Source: CAYVQE01 sp964633205 (GTDB lineage Bacteria > Myxococcota > B64-G9). Taken from it: a stretch of DNA of 41,740 nucleotides. The translations under genes and the position numbers were made by a program. Where the stretch lies: positions 1 to 41,740 of the forward strand of contig CAZWFN010000044.1 in NCBI GenBank assembly GCA_964633205.1, given 5' to 3'. The notes under the pieces were generated by a model, which did no database searches, had not been told where the DNA came from, and saw nothing but the letters and a program-made list of their open reading frames with translations. Of this stretch, positions 24,966-33,794 are shown in pieces. How positions within the stretch are numbered: position 1 is the stretch's first letter; each line of letters opens with the position of its first letter.

Positions 24966-26275
24966 GGGGGGGCGCGCTGCAGGCGGGCGCAGCGGCGCCG
25001 GGCCGGGCGGGCTGGATCGCGGTGATCTTCGCCTGGTCGCTGCCCTGCTCGCTGTTCGGCATGCAGGCGGCGGTGGTGGCCGCGGCCGCGCTGGGGCTGG
25101 GCTGGACGCTGTGGCGCCGCAGCGCGCAGCCCTGGCGCAGCCGGCTGGAGCGGCCGCTGCTGTTGCTGCTGGCCGCCATCGGCCTGTCGCTGCTGCTGGC
25201 GCCGCGCCCACCGGCCTCCTTCCGCGCCGCCACCTCCTTTTGGGTGCTGGCCGCGCTGCCGCTGACAGTTTGGTTGCTGGCCGACCGCCGCCACCTGCGC
25301 CTTGCCCTGGCGGGCCTGCTGCTCATCGCCTGCGCCGCCGCCGGGCTGGGCCTGGTGCAGGCGGCCAGCGGCTGGACCCCCTGGCCCGATGTCCTGCACC
25401 CGGGCATGGGCCCGCTGCTGGAGCCGGCGCCCGGCCGGCCGGGCTGGTTCGCGGCGGTGGGCCTGTTCCACTCGCGGCTGACCTTCGCCCACGTGCTGCT
25501 GTTCCCGCTGGCCTGGGCCGCGGCCCTGCTGCTGCAGCCGCTGGCGCTGCGCTGGCGGCTGCTCGCGGCCGCGGCCGCAGTCCTGCTGGCCGCCGGCATC
25601 GCGGTCAGCTTCACCCGGGCGGCGCCGGTGGCCGGCGCCGCCGTGGTCGTGGGGCTGATCGTCGCCCGGCTGCGCCGCGGCTGGCCGCGCTGGCTGGCCG
25701 TGGCTTTGCTGGCCGCGGCCGCGCTGGCCGCGCTGCTGGCCGCGCCGGCGGTGGGCGGCCGGCTGGCGCGCTCCTTCGCCGGCAAGAAGGACTGGGGCCG
25801 GCTGGCCATCTGGCACAGCGCGCTCGACCTGGGCGCCCGCCAGCCGCTGACCGGAGTGGGCTACGGCGCTTTCCAGCGCGCCGCCGCCGGCCCGATCGAC
25901 CAGCGCCGGCGCCAGGTGGGCGCCGACGACTTCCCGGGCACGCTGGCCTGGGCCCACAACAACCTGCTGACCTTCTGGGCCGAGTGCGGCGCGCTGGGCG
26001 TGCTGGCCTTCGTCTGGCTCTTCGTCGCCTGGGCCCGCGCCGGGCTGGGCGCGCTGGCGCGGGCGCGCGGCGACCCGCTGCTGCAGGGCTTCGTGCGCGG
26101 CTCGCTGGCCGCGGTGGCCGCCTTTTTGCTGGTGGGTCTGTTCCACGACACCTTCTTCGACGGCGAGGTGGTCTTCTGCCTGCACTTCACCCTGGGCGCC
26201 ACCCTGGCGGTGGGCCGCTGGGCCGGCCCGGCGCCGCCGGCGCCCGCGCCGTCCGCTGAGGCCGGTCATGGCTGA
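24962..26275 (+). CDS. O-antigen ligase family protein (WaaL/Wzy superfamily)
   Basis: A 437-residue polytopic membrane protein with about 10-12 helices. The periplasmic loop carries the signature of the O-antigen ligase/polymerase family: RLAIWHSALDLGARQPLTGV, a GYGAF segment, then AHNNLLTFWAECGALGVLAF. Such enzymes transfer undecaprenyl-linked O-chains to lipid A-core (WaaL) or polymerise repeat units (Wzy); sequence alone does not separate the two. Placement after lptFG favours a ligase role in LPS assembly. ATG at 24962 overlaps the lptG stop. Confidence 0.85.
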   Translation: MRGGALQAGAAAPGRAGWIAVIFAWSLPCSLFGMQAAVVAAAALGLGWTLWRRSAQPWRSRLERPLLLLLAAIGLSLLLAPRPPASFRAATSFWVLAALPLTVWLLADRRHLRLALAGLLLIACAAAGLGLVQAASGWTPWPDVLHPGMGPLLEPAPGRPGWFAAVGLFHSRLTFAHVLLFPLAWAAALLLQPLALRWRLLAAAAAVLLAAGIAVSFTRAAPVAGAAVVVGLIVARLRRGWPRWLAVALLAAAALAALLAAPAVGGRLARSFAGKKDWGRLAIWHSALDLGARQPLTGVGYGAFQRAAAGPIDQRRRQVGADDFPGTLAWAHNNLLTFWAECGALGVLAFVWLFVAWARAGLGALARARGDPLLQGFVRGSLAAVAAFLLVGLFHDTFFDGEVVFCLHFTLGATLAVGRWAGPAPPAPAPSAEAGHG

Positions 26276-26957
26276 GGCGCAGCGCGAATTCCCGCCCGCC
26301 GCCGGCCCGCCCGTGCGGCCGGCGGTCAAGAGCGCCCGGCTGATCGACGTCTGCCTGCTGGCGGCGGCCGGGGGCCTGCTCTGCCAGCCGCCCCCGCCCG
26401 CCTGGCCGGTGCTGGCGGTGGCCGCGGCACTGGCCCTGGCGGCCCTGCTGCCGCCGCTGAGCCGCCCGGCCCCGGCACCCGGCCGGCTGCGCCGCGACCG
26501 GGTGCTGCTGGCGCTGGCCGCGGTGCTGCTGGTCGGCCAGCTGCCGGTGGACCCGGCCGCCGGCCCCGGGGGCTGGTGGCCGCTGCCGCTGGCCGGCCTG
26601 GCCCTGGCCGGCGGGCTGGCCCTGTCCGTCCAGTCCCGGCGCCGCGGCGCCTGGCCGGTACAGCGCGCCGAGTGGGTGCTGGCGCTGGGCCTGGCCGCGC
26701 TGGCCCTGGGCGCCACCGCCGCCGCCGTCTGGGGCGTGCTGGCCATGCGCTCGGCGGCCGGCTTCGCCCCCGGCGCGGTCGGCTGGCTCGACGACGTGGC
26801 CGTTTGGACCGCCCTCTATTTCGCCCTCGACGCCCGCCTGCGCGAGCTGCCGCCGTTGGGCGGAGCCGGCAAGCGCGGCTGGCTGGTCGATCGACTGCCG
26901 GTGCTGGGTATCCTGACGGTGGTGGCGCTCAGCGCCCTTCGCGCAGCACTCGCATGA
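26268..26957 (+). CDS. Polytopic membrane protein of unknown function
   Basis: A 229-residue Ala/Leu-rich protein with six or seven predicted helices, including LPLAGLALAGGLALSV and LALGLAALALGATAAAVWG. No catalytic motif is recognised. ATG at 26268 lies inside the last codons of the ligase gene (8-nt overlap), so it is translationally coupled and probably acts in the same surface-glycan step. The 3' end overlaps the convergent wecB gene by 29 bp. Low complexity makes homology assignment by eye impossible. Confidence 0.6.
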   Translation: MAEAQREFPPAAGPPVRPAVKSARLIDVCLLAAAGGLLCQPPPPAWPVLAVAAALALAALLPPLSRPAPAPGRLRRDRVLLALAAVLLVGQLPVDPAAGPGGWWPLPLAGLALAGGLALSVQSRRRGAWPVQRAEWVLALGLAALALGATAAAVWGVLAMRSAAGFAPGAVGWLDDVAVWTALYFALDARLRELPPLGGAGKRGWLVDRLPVLGILTVVALSALRAALA

Positions 26958-28017
26958 TGCGCTCGGCGGCCCGGCCGTCCCACAGCTCGGGCCGGGAGCC
27001 GCCGGGGCCGGAGCCGGACAGAATGGCGTCCAGGGCCGGGATCAGCTCGTCGCCGCGGGCGCCGACCAGGCGGTTGCTGCCCTGCTCGCAGGTGATGGGC
27101 CGCTCGGTGTTGTCGCGCAGCGTCAGGCAGGGCACCCCGAGCACGGTGGTCTCCTCCTGGATGCCGCCCGAGTCGGTCAGCACCACCCGGGCATCGGCCA
27201 TAAGCGACAAGAAGTCGAGGTAGCCCACCGGCTCGGCCAGGTGCAGGCGGGGCAGGGCGCTCAGGCGTTCCATGCGGCCGCCGGCCGCCAGCCGGGTCCG
27301 GGTGCGCGGGTGGAGGGGGAAGTAGAGCGGCAGCCGTTGCTGCACCTGGTCCAGCCGCGCGATCAGGCTGTCCAGATCGGACGAGGCATCCACGTTCGAG
27401 GGCCGGTGCAGGGTCAGCAGGGCGTAGCCGCCCGGCTCCAGGCCCAGCCGCGCGGCCGCCGCCCGCCGGCGCGCCTCGGGCAGGAAACGCTCCAGGGTGT
27501 CGATCATGACGTTGCCCACCAGGTGGATGCGCTCCGCGGGCTGGCCCTCGCGGCGCAGGTTCTCCACCCCGGCGGGCTCGCTGACCAGCAGCCGGTCGCA
27601 GATGGCGTCGGTGACCAGGCGGTTGATCTCCTCGGGCATGTCGCGGTCGAACGAGCGCAGCCCCGCCTCGACGTGGGCGGTGGGCAGGCCCAGCTTGACC
27701 GCCGCCAGGGCGCCGGCCGCGGTCGAGTTGACGTCGCCGACCACCAGCACCCAGTCCGAGCGCTCCTCGGCGAAGACCGCCTCCAACCGCTCCAGGCAGC
27801 GGGCGGTGACCTGGCCGTGGCTGCCCGAGCCCACCTCCAGGTGGATCTGCGGCCGCGGCAGACCCAGCTCGTCGAAGAAGACCTGGCTCATGCCCGGGTC
27901 GTAGTGCTGGCCGGTGTGGATCAGGCGTACCGCGATCCCGGCCTCCTCGGCCGCCCAGCACAGCGGCGCCGCCTTCATGAAGTTCGGCCGGGCCCCGGCC
28001 ACCACGTCGATGCGCAT
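26929..28017 (-). CDS. wecB: UDP-N-acetylglucosamine 2-epimerase (WecB family, non-hydrolysing)
   Basis: This 362-residue enzyme interconverts UDP-GlcNAc and UDP-ManNAc, supplying ManNAc or ManNAcA for surface polysaccharides. Family motifs are intact: AGARPNFMKAAPL near the N-terminus, HTGQHYDPGMS, HVEAGLRSFDRDMPEEINR, LTLHRPSNVD, TDSGGIQEET and RDNTERPITCEQG. Length is typical. ATG at 28017 has GGGAGAG upstream. It is the only minus-strand gene within the glycan block, overlapping the preceding membrane gene tail-to-tail by 29 bp. Confidence 0.94.
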   Translation of the reverse strand: MRIDVVAGARPNFMKAAPLCWAAEEAGIAVRLIHTGQHYDPGMSQVFFDELGLPRPQIHLEVGSGSHGQVTARCLERLEAVFAEERSDWVLVVGDVNSTAAGALAAVKLGLPTAHVEAGLRSFDRDMPEEINRLVTDAICDRLLVSEPAGVENLRREGQPAERIHLVGNVMIDTLERFLPEARRRAAAARLGLEPGGYALLTLHRPSNVDASSDLDSLIARLDQVQQRLPLYFPLHPRTRTRLAAGGRMERLSALPRLHLAEPVGYLDFLSLMADARVVLTDSGGIQEETTVLGVPCLTLRDNTERPITCEQGSNRLVGARGDELIPALDAILSGSGPGGSRPELWDGRAAERIMRVLREGR

Positions 28018-28045
28018 GCACGTCTCTCCCATCTTGGCTGCCCGC

Positions 28046-28074
28046 ATGCTAAACTCCATCCCGCAGTGGAGCAA
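28046..28074 (-). promoter_or_regulatory. Possible wecB promoter
   Basis: On the minus strand, TTGCTC (28074-28069), a 17-nt spacer and TAGCAT (28051-28046, 4 of 6) would start a transcript about 25 nt before the wecB ATG. The same 28018-28101 interval must also hold the start signals of the divergent glycosyltransferase gene, for which I see no convincing promoter. Confidence 0.3.
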
Positions 28075-28101
28075 GCGCACGATCGAGGAGCCGGCGTCCC
28101 G

Positions 28102-29688
28102 GTGGGTGATTCGGTACACCAGCTGGAAGAGCGGGTCGAGCTGCTGGAAGGCGAGCTGAGCGAGCTGGTCGCCAGCCGCGCCTTCCGCCTGGGCGACGGG
28201 CTGCTCGGCAAACTGGCACCGCGGGCCGCGCCGCGGCCGCGCACGGCGGTCCCGCCAGGCCTGCCGGCGAAGGTGCACCGCCAGCGCCTGGCCGCACGCT
28301 GCGAGGAGCTGGAGCGGCTGATCGCCTTGACCAAAGGCGGGTTGCGGCTGTCGCTGGGCCGGCTGATCGAGGCGGGACTCGAGCATCCGGGCCACTGGCC
28401 CACCGGCGCCCTGCATTCGGGACGGCTGCTGGCCGCTGCGCTGGCGCGTGCGGCCGGCCGCCGCCTGCAGCCGGCCATCCGGCCGACCGAGCTGGCCGAG
28501 GTGGCTGGCTGGAGCCCTGCCGCGGCCCCGGCCGCCGGGGATCTGCGGGTGACGGTGTACGCCGAGGTGGATCCCAACCGCATCGACGGCGCCACCGTAT
28601 GGCTGGCCTCGCTGTGCGAGGTGCTGGCCGCGCGGGACGACATCCGGCTCACCGTGCTGCTGGCGGCGCCGCTGCGCCGGCCGGAGATGTTGGGCCACCT
28701 GCTCCGGCGAGCCCGGCTGCGACTGCTGCAGGTCGAGCCGCCGCCGCAGCGGGGCTGCCTGTCGCCGTCGCGGGCGCTGCGCGCCCTGGCGGCCGTCGAC
28801 CGGGACGCGCCCCAGGACCTGTTCTTGGTGCGGGGGCCGGGCGCGTTCCGCGGCGCCCACGTGACCGACGCCCTGGCCGCCCGCCCGACGCTGGCCGCCC
28901 GCAGCTGGGTATACCTGGTCGATCCCCGCGCCTACGAGCCGCCGCTGCGGCGGGCCCGGCTGTGGCGGGTGGCCACCGCGACCGAGGGCCTGCTGTGTCA
29001 GACCCCCGAGGCCCGGCGCCACCTGGCCGGGCTGCTTGGCGGCTCGGGGGCAGCCGAGCCGCTGGTGCTGCCGCCCATGATACCGACCGCGGTGGACCGC
29101 CCGCGGCGCCGGCCCGAGGACCGCCCCCTACGGCTGGTATACAGTGGCAAGTTCTCGCCACCGTATCGACTGCTGGAGATGCTGGCTGTCTTCGCGGATT
29201 TGCACCGGCGCCGGCCGGGCATGGAGTTCCACGTGGTGGGTGACAAGTTCCACAACCGGCCGGTGCAGGCCGGGTTCGAGCGCCGGCTGCTCGAGGCATT
29301 GACCGGCCCGGGCGTGGTCTGGCACGGCGGGCTCAGCCGGCAGCAGACCATGGCCATCATCGAGCGCTGCGACGTGGCCTGCTCCTGGCGCGATGCGAGT
29401 TTCGACCACAGCCTGGAGCTGGCCACCAAGGTGCTCGAGGCGGCCGGCCGGGGCTTGCCGGTGGTGCTCAACCCGACCGCCATGCACCGGCGCCTGCTCG
29501 GCGAGGACTATCCGGCCTACGCGGCCGATGCGGCCGGGTTCGAAGCGGCGTTGGCCCGTCTGGCCGAGCGTGCCGACGCCTACGAGACGGCCTCGACCCG
29601 CTGCCTGCAGGTGGCGCGGGGTTTCACCTACGACAGGGCCGGCACGGTGCTGCAGGCCGTGTTGGACCGCTGTCGAGTTGACCGCTGA
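28102..29688 (+). CDS. GT4-like glycosyltransferase with an N-terminal helical module
   Basis: About 528 residues. A short coiled segment (HQLEERVELLEGELSELVAS) leads into FRLGDGLLGKL and a Pro-rich stretch ending in LPAK, a module also seen in three neighbours. A helical region follows, then a GT-B glycosyltransferase from about residue 150: VTVYAEVDPNRIDGATVWLA, the donor-domain segment YSGKFSPPYRLLEMLAVF (about 347), VWHGGLSRQQTMAIIERCDV, and SLELATKVLEAAGRGLPVVL (about 434). This catalytic half is clearly paralogous to the C-terminal half of the protein at 33791-36478. The start is uncertain: GTG 28102 has GAGGAG upstream, GTG 28066 is the alternative. Donor and acceptor are unknown. Confidence 0.8.
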   Translation: MGDSVHQLEERVELLEGELSELVASRAFRLGDGLLGKLAPRAAPRPRTAVPPGLPAKVHRQRLAARCEELERLIALTKGGLRLSLGRLIEAGLEHPGHWPTGALHSGRLLAAALARAAGRRLQPAIRPTELAEVAGWSPAAAPAAGDLRVTVYAEVDPNRIDGATVWLASLCEVLAARDDIRLTVLLAAPLRRPEMLGHLLRRARLRLLQVEPPPQRGCLSPSRALRALAAVDRDAPQDLFLVRGPGAFRGAHVTDALAARPTLAARSWVYLVDPRAYEPPLRRARLWRVATATEGLLCQTPEARRHLAGLLGGSGAAEPLVLPPMIPTAVDRPRRRPEDRPLRLVYSGKFSPPYRLLEMLAVFADLHRRRPGMEFHVVGDKFHNRPVQAGFERRLLEALTGPGVVWHGGLSRQQTMAIIERCDVACSWRDASFDHSLELATKVLEAAGRGLPVVLNPTAMHRRLLGEDYPAYAADAAGFEAALARLAERADAYETASTRCLQVARGFTYDRAGTVLQAVLDRCRVDR

Positions 29689-29694
29689 GCGGTC
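29680..29694 (+). other. Small hairpin over the stop codon of the GT4-like gene
   Basis: GACCGC-TGA-GCGGTC is a perfect 6-bp stem with the stop codon as its 3-nt loop, followed by GCTCTGTTATCG. It is too short and lacks a U-tract for a confident terminator; the next gene starts 45 nt later. Confidence 0.25.
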
Positions 29695-29739
29695 GCTCTG
29701 TTATCGATTCGTTGCAGCCAATCGTTCCACGAGGTGGCG

Positions 29740-32700
29740 ATGAGCACATCCGATCGGATCTCCGAGCTGTATCATCGCGAGTTGTTCGACTGGTCGACCC
29801 AGGAGCGGGCCCGCGAACGCATCCACTGGATGTGCGCGCAGGTCAGAGGCCGGCGCGTGTTGGATCTGGGTTGCTCGCAGGGCATCGTCTCAATCCTGCT
29901 GGGACGCGAGGGCTTCGAGGTGACCGGGGTCGACGTCGACCCCGAGCAAATCCAAGAAGCCTGTGCGGCGATTGAGAAAGAGCCGCCGGGGGTCAAGGAG
30001 CGGGTGACTTTCCAGGTCGGAGACGGCTCGGCGCTCGAGTTCGAGGACGGTGCTTTCGATACCCTGGTGGCGGGAGAGCTGCTGGAGCATCTGACCCAAC
30101 CGGAGCGGATGTTGCAGCAGATGGCGCGCCTGCTGGCGCCCGGGGGCCGGGCCGTGATCTCGGTGCCCTTCGGCCTGCATCCACACCCGGATCACAAGCA
30201 GACCTTCTATCTGCCCTCCTTCATCGACCTCGTCGAGACCGCCCTGAAGGTGAGCACGGTCGAACTCCGGGACAAGTACATCCTGCTGGTGGCCGGGAGG
30301 CGAGACGAAGCGGCATTGCCGGTCGCCTTCGATCGCTCCGCCCTGAGCCGAGAGGCCGAGCAAGCGATGGAGGCCATCGAGCTGGAGGTCCACGCGGCCA
30401 TCGAGGAGCGGGCCCGTAAGGCGCGTGGCATGCGCAACAAGGCCCAGGAGTTGCAGGAACAGAGCCTGGAGTCCGTCAGGGAAACGGAGGAGCTGCAACG
30501 GGAGAACCGCTCGCTGGAGCGCCGCATCGAGGAGGTGGATGCGGAGCGCCGCCGGCTGAAATCCGAACTGGATGCGGTTCAAAGAGAGCTGACCCACGCG
30601 GTCGAGGCGTGCGCTGAAGCCGAGCAAGGCTTGCGCATCGACCGCCAGCGGCTCGATGAGGCCGAGGCCGAGCTGACTCGGCTTGAGGCGGACTGCCGGC
30701 GGTTCGAACAGGAAGCACAGCAGAACCGGCGGGAGGCCCGAACGGCCCGCGTCGAGTTGGAGCGGTTGCAGGCCGAGTCCGCGCGGCTGTCCGGTGACAA
30801 CGAGAAGCTGCGCCAAGAGCGCCAGCGGGTTTCCAGCTTGCTCGATCGGGCCGGGGTGGAGCGTGGCCACCCGGCGACGCGGCTGGAGCGGTTCGTCAAC
30901 CGACACCGCAAGCTGGCCCGGCTCCACGAAAAAACCGTGGCCGGATTGCGTTTCCGGATCGGGGACGTCTTCGTCGACGCGGCAACACCTTCGATCGACA
31001 CCCTGGCCTTGCCGTTTCGGATGGCGAACCTGTTCTTCGAGGGCCTGCACAAGTTGTCCGATCAACGCAATACCGAGCAAGCGCCGGTCAGGGCGGAAAT
31101 CGGAACCAAGGCGAGGGCCGAGCTCGAATCGACGAGGACGAAGCCCGGCGCCGCGGCAGCTGCCGCCGACCCGAAACGCGAGCTCGACCTGGTGGCCCGC
31201 GATCGGCCCGAGAGTCCGGCTGCGGTGCGGGTGGGTTGCGTGCTGGACGAGTTTTCCACCGACTGCTTCGGCCCCGAATGCCGCCTCGTCAAGCCCAGAC
31301 CCGACAACTGGGAAGCGGTGCTGGGCGGGGAGCGGCCGCACCTGCTGTTCGCCGAGTCGGCCTGGAAGGGCAACGACGGCGCCTGGCAGTATCGGGTGGC
31401 CGAATATGCGTCGCCGCCCGGTCGAGAACTGGCGGCCATGGTGAAGCACTGCCGGCGGCAGGGCTTGCCGACGGTGTTCTGGAACAAGGAAGACCCGGTC
31501 CACTACGAACGTTTTCTGAGCGCCGCGGGATTGTTCGACGTGGTGTTGACCAGCGACAGCCGCTGCGTGGAACACTACCGCCAGGCGCTGGGCCACGATC
31601 GCGTCGCCGCGCTGCCCTTCGCCGCCCAGCCGCGGTTGCAGAACCCGATCGCCTTGCCCGACGGGCGCAACCGGCGCATCTGCTTCGCCGGCAGCTATTA
31701 CGCCAACCGACACGCGGAACGCCGGCGCGAGATGGAGATGCTGCTCGACGCGGCCGCCGGGCCGGAGTTGGACATCTACGATCGCAACTTCGGTCTGACC
31801 GGCCCCGGTGCCGAGCACTTCGCCTTCCCGGAGCGCTTCCAGCCCCACATCGTGGGCCGCCTGCCATACCGCGACCTGATGCGCGCCTACCGGCGCTACC
31901 GGGTCTTTCTCAACGTCAATTCGGTGATCGACTCGCCCACCATGTTCTCGCGCCGGGTCTTCGAGCTGCTGGCCTGCGGCACACCGGTGGTCAGCACCTG
32001 GTCCGAGGGTGTCGCCGAGCTGTTGGGCCACGAGGCCGTCTGGCTGGTCCGGTCGGAGCGGGAGGCGCGCACCGCCATCCGCACGCTGCTGGAGGACGAC
32101 GGCGAGTGGCGCCGGCGCCGCCTGCTCGGTATACGCCGGGTCCTGGGGGCGCATACCTACCGCCATCGTTTCACCCGGGTGCTGGAGCACGCCGGCCTGA
32201 CCGTGCCCGGCGACGAGCCGCCGCAGGTGCTGTGGGTGGGCCGGGCCCGCGGGCCGCGCGAGCTGGAACGCTCGCTGCAGGACTTCGACCGGCAGAGCTG
32301 GCCGCGGCGACGCCTGGCATTGCTGCTGGACGAGGGCCTTGTCGCGCCGCAGCGCGAAGATGTGATCGCCCTGAGCGGCGACGCGCCGGGTGAAGCGCTG
32401 GAGGCGCTGTTGGCCGAGCCGGACTGCCGGCTGGTGGGCCGGCAGCGGGCGGATTGCCTGTACGGCGCGCACTACCTGGAGGACCTGGTGCTGGCCCACG
32501 GGTACAGCCGGGCGGCGGTCGTCGCCAAGTCGAGCGCGGCGGATCGCTTCTTGTTCCAGGAGCCGGTGCACCCGGCCGCCCTCCTGATCGATCACCGGGC
32601 CCTGACACCGCTGGGCTGGCGCCCGAGCGAGCTGCTGGCCGAGGGTGGTGAGGACTGGCGGCGGTTCGGCGCGCCGGTCTTCGTCGCCGACGCGGCCGAG

Positions 32701-32772
32701 TTCGAGGCCGACTTCAGCCGCTGGGACCATGCCGAGGCGGTGGCGCGGGCCGTCGCCGACTGCGAGCTGTGA
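29740..32772 (+). CDS. Methyltransferase-coiled coil-CgeB-like glycosyltransferase fusion
   Basis: A 1010-residue three-part protein. Residues about 1-200 are a class I SAM methyltransferase: RERIHWMCAQ, motif I VLDLGCSQG (about 42-50), GVDVDPEQ, then LLEHLTQPERML and ISVPFG. Residues about 210-370 form a long, strongly heptad-like Glu/Arg/Leu coiled coil. A helical module follows (RFRIGDVFVDAATP, then ALPFRMANLFFEG). Residues about 490-820 are a CgeB-type GT-B glycosyltransferase (TVFWNKEDPVHYERFL, CFAGSYYANRH, RRVFELLACGTPVVST). The end (826-1010) resembles a GT2-like tail (YLEDLVLAHGYSRAAVV). ATG at 29740 follows GAGGTG. Probable role: polysaccharide extension plus methylation. See the ruler hypothesis in findings. 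Confidence 0.8.
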   Translation: MSTSDRISELYHRELFDWSTQERARERIHWMCAQVRGRRVLDLGCSQGIVSILLGREGFEVTGVDVDPEQIQEACAAIEKEPPGVKERVTFQVGDGSALEFEDGAFDTLVAGELLEHLTQPERMLQQMARLLAPGGRAVISVPFGLHPHPDHKQTFYLPSFIDLVETALKVSTVELRDKYILLVAGRRDEAALPVAFDRSALSREAEQAMEAIELEVHAAIEERARKARGMRNKAQELQEQSLESVRETEELQRENRSLERRIEEVDAERRRLKSELDAVQRELTHAVEACAEAEQGLRIDRQRLDEAEAELTRLEADCRRFEQEAQQNRREARTARVELERLQAESARLSGDNEKLRQERQRVSSLLDRAGVERGHPATRLERFVNRHRKLARLHEKTVAGLRFRIGDVFVDAATPSIDTLALPFRMANLFFEGLHKLSDQRNTEQAPVRAEIGTKARAELESTRTKPGAAAAAADPKRELDLVARDRPESPAAVRVGCVLDEFSTDCFGPECRLVKPRPDNWEAVLGGERPHLLFAESAWKGNDGAWQYRVAEYASPPGRELAAMVKHCRRQGLPTVFWNKEDPVHYERFLSAAGLFDVVLTSDSRCVEHYRQALGHDRVAALPFAAQPRLQNPIALPDGRNRRICFAGSYYANRHAERRREMEMLLDAAAGPELDIYDRNFGLTGPGAEHFAFPERFQPHIVGRLPYRDLMRAYRRYRVFLNVNSVIDSPTMFSRRVFELLACGTPVVSTWSEGVAELLGHEAVWLVRSEREARTAIRTLLEDDGEWRRRRLLGIRRVLGAHTYRHRFTRVLEHAGLTVPGDEPPQVLWVGRARGPRELERSLQDFDRQSWPRRRLALLLDEGLVAPQREDVIALSGDAPGEALEALLAEPDCRLVGRQRADCLYGAHYLEDLVLAHGYSRAAVVAKSSAADRFLFQEPVHPAALLIDHRALTPLGWRPSELLAEGGEDWRRFGAPVFVADAAEFEADFSRWDHAEAVARAVADCEL

Positions 32773-33794
32773 TGGCTGCGAAGCCCCTCAGAGTCCTGGC
32801 GGCCGGACACGACTTCAAGTTCTTCGAGGGGCTGCAGGCCGCCCTGGAGGAGACGGGGCGTTTTCGCTTCCGACGCGATGCCTGGACGGGCCACGACAAG
32901 CACGACGAGCAGGCGAGCCGCGAGCTGCTCGGCTGGGCCGATGTAATCTTCTGCGAGTGGTGCCTGGGCAACGCGGTCTGGTACGCACAGCACCGCCGTC
33001 CCCGGCAGCGGCTGCTGATCCGCTTCCATCTGGCCGAGCGCAACACGCCCTTTCCCGCCCGGCTCGCGCTGGACCGGGTGGACCGGGTCGCCTTCGTCGG
33101 CGCCCACATCGAGCGCGAGGCGCATCAGCGGCTGGGGCTGCCGCCGGAAAAGACCTGCGTCGTGCCCAACCTGGTCGATACCCGGGCCTTCGACCGGCCG
33201 AAGTACGAAGGCAGCGTCTTCAACCTTGGCATGGTCGGCATCGTCCCTATGCGCAAGCGCATCGATCGGGCGTTGGACATCCTGGAGGCATTGAAACAAC
33301 GCGACGAGCGCTACTGCCTGCACATCAAGGGGGCCCATCCGAGCCGCTATCCCTGGGTCTGGTCCAAGGAGGAGGAGCGCGCCTACTACCGTTCTGTCTG
33401 GGAGCGGATCAACACATCCCCCTGGGGCAACAGCGTGGTGTTCGATCCGCCGGGCAATGATGTGGCCGAGTGGTTTCGCATGGTGGGCGTGCTGCTGTCG
33501 ATGTCGGACTTCGAGAGCTTCCACCTGGCGGTGGGCGAGGGCATGAGTTCGGGCACGCTGCCCGTCGTGTGGAACTGGGAGGGCGCGGCCGAGATCTGGC
33601 CCGAGAGCTGCGTGGTCGCTTCGGTCGATGAGGCCGTTGCGCAGATCGATGGCTGGCGGGGGGAGCTGAATGGCTCGGCAGGGTGCAGCTGGTTGCGACG
33701 CTTCGTGTCCGACCGTTACGGTCGGGAGCGGGTGCGCGATATGTGGACCGAGTTGCTCGATGGCGGTGCGCGGGGGGAGGGGCGTACGAGATGA
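32772..33794 (+). CDS. GT4-like glycosyltransferase
   Basis: A 340-residue GT-B fold glycosyltransferase. The acceptor domain begins PLRVLAAGHDFKFFEGLQ. The inter-domain region has TCVVPNLVDTRAFDRPKY. The donor domain has GMVGIVPMRKRIDRALD, then MSDFESFHLAVGEGMSSGTL, whose E-F-x-x-x-x-E-like pattern is typical of GT4. It is compact and lacks the coiled-coil and methyltransferase parts of its neighbours. ATG 32772 shares one base with the upstream stop (TGATG; a GTG 3 nt earlier is also possible), and its own stop overlaps the next start (ATGA). Confidence 0.8.
   Translation: MAAKPLRVLAAGHDFKFFEGLQAALEETGRFRFRRDAWTGHDKHDEQASRELLGWADVIFCEWCLGNAVWYAQHRRPRQRLLIRFHLAERNTPFPARLALDRVDRVAFVGAHIEREAHQRLGLPPEKTCVVPNLVDTRAFDRPKYEGSVFNLGMVGIVPMRKRIDRALDILEALKQRDERYCLHIKGAHPSRYPWVWSKEEERAYYRSVWERINTSPWGNSVVFDPPGNDVAEWFRMVGVLLSMSDFESFHLAVGEGMSSGTLPVVWNWEGAAEIWPESCVVASVDEAVAQIDGWRGELNGSAGCSWLRRFVSDRYGRERVRDMWTELLDGGARGEGRTR

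Noticed and set aside
29680..29694. Hairpin at the end of the GT4-like gene as a strong terminator
   Set aside because: The stem is only 6 bp with a 3-nt loop and no U-tract, and the next gene follows at 45 nt in the same direction.
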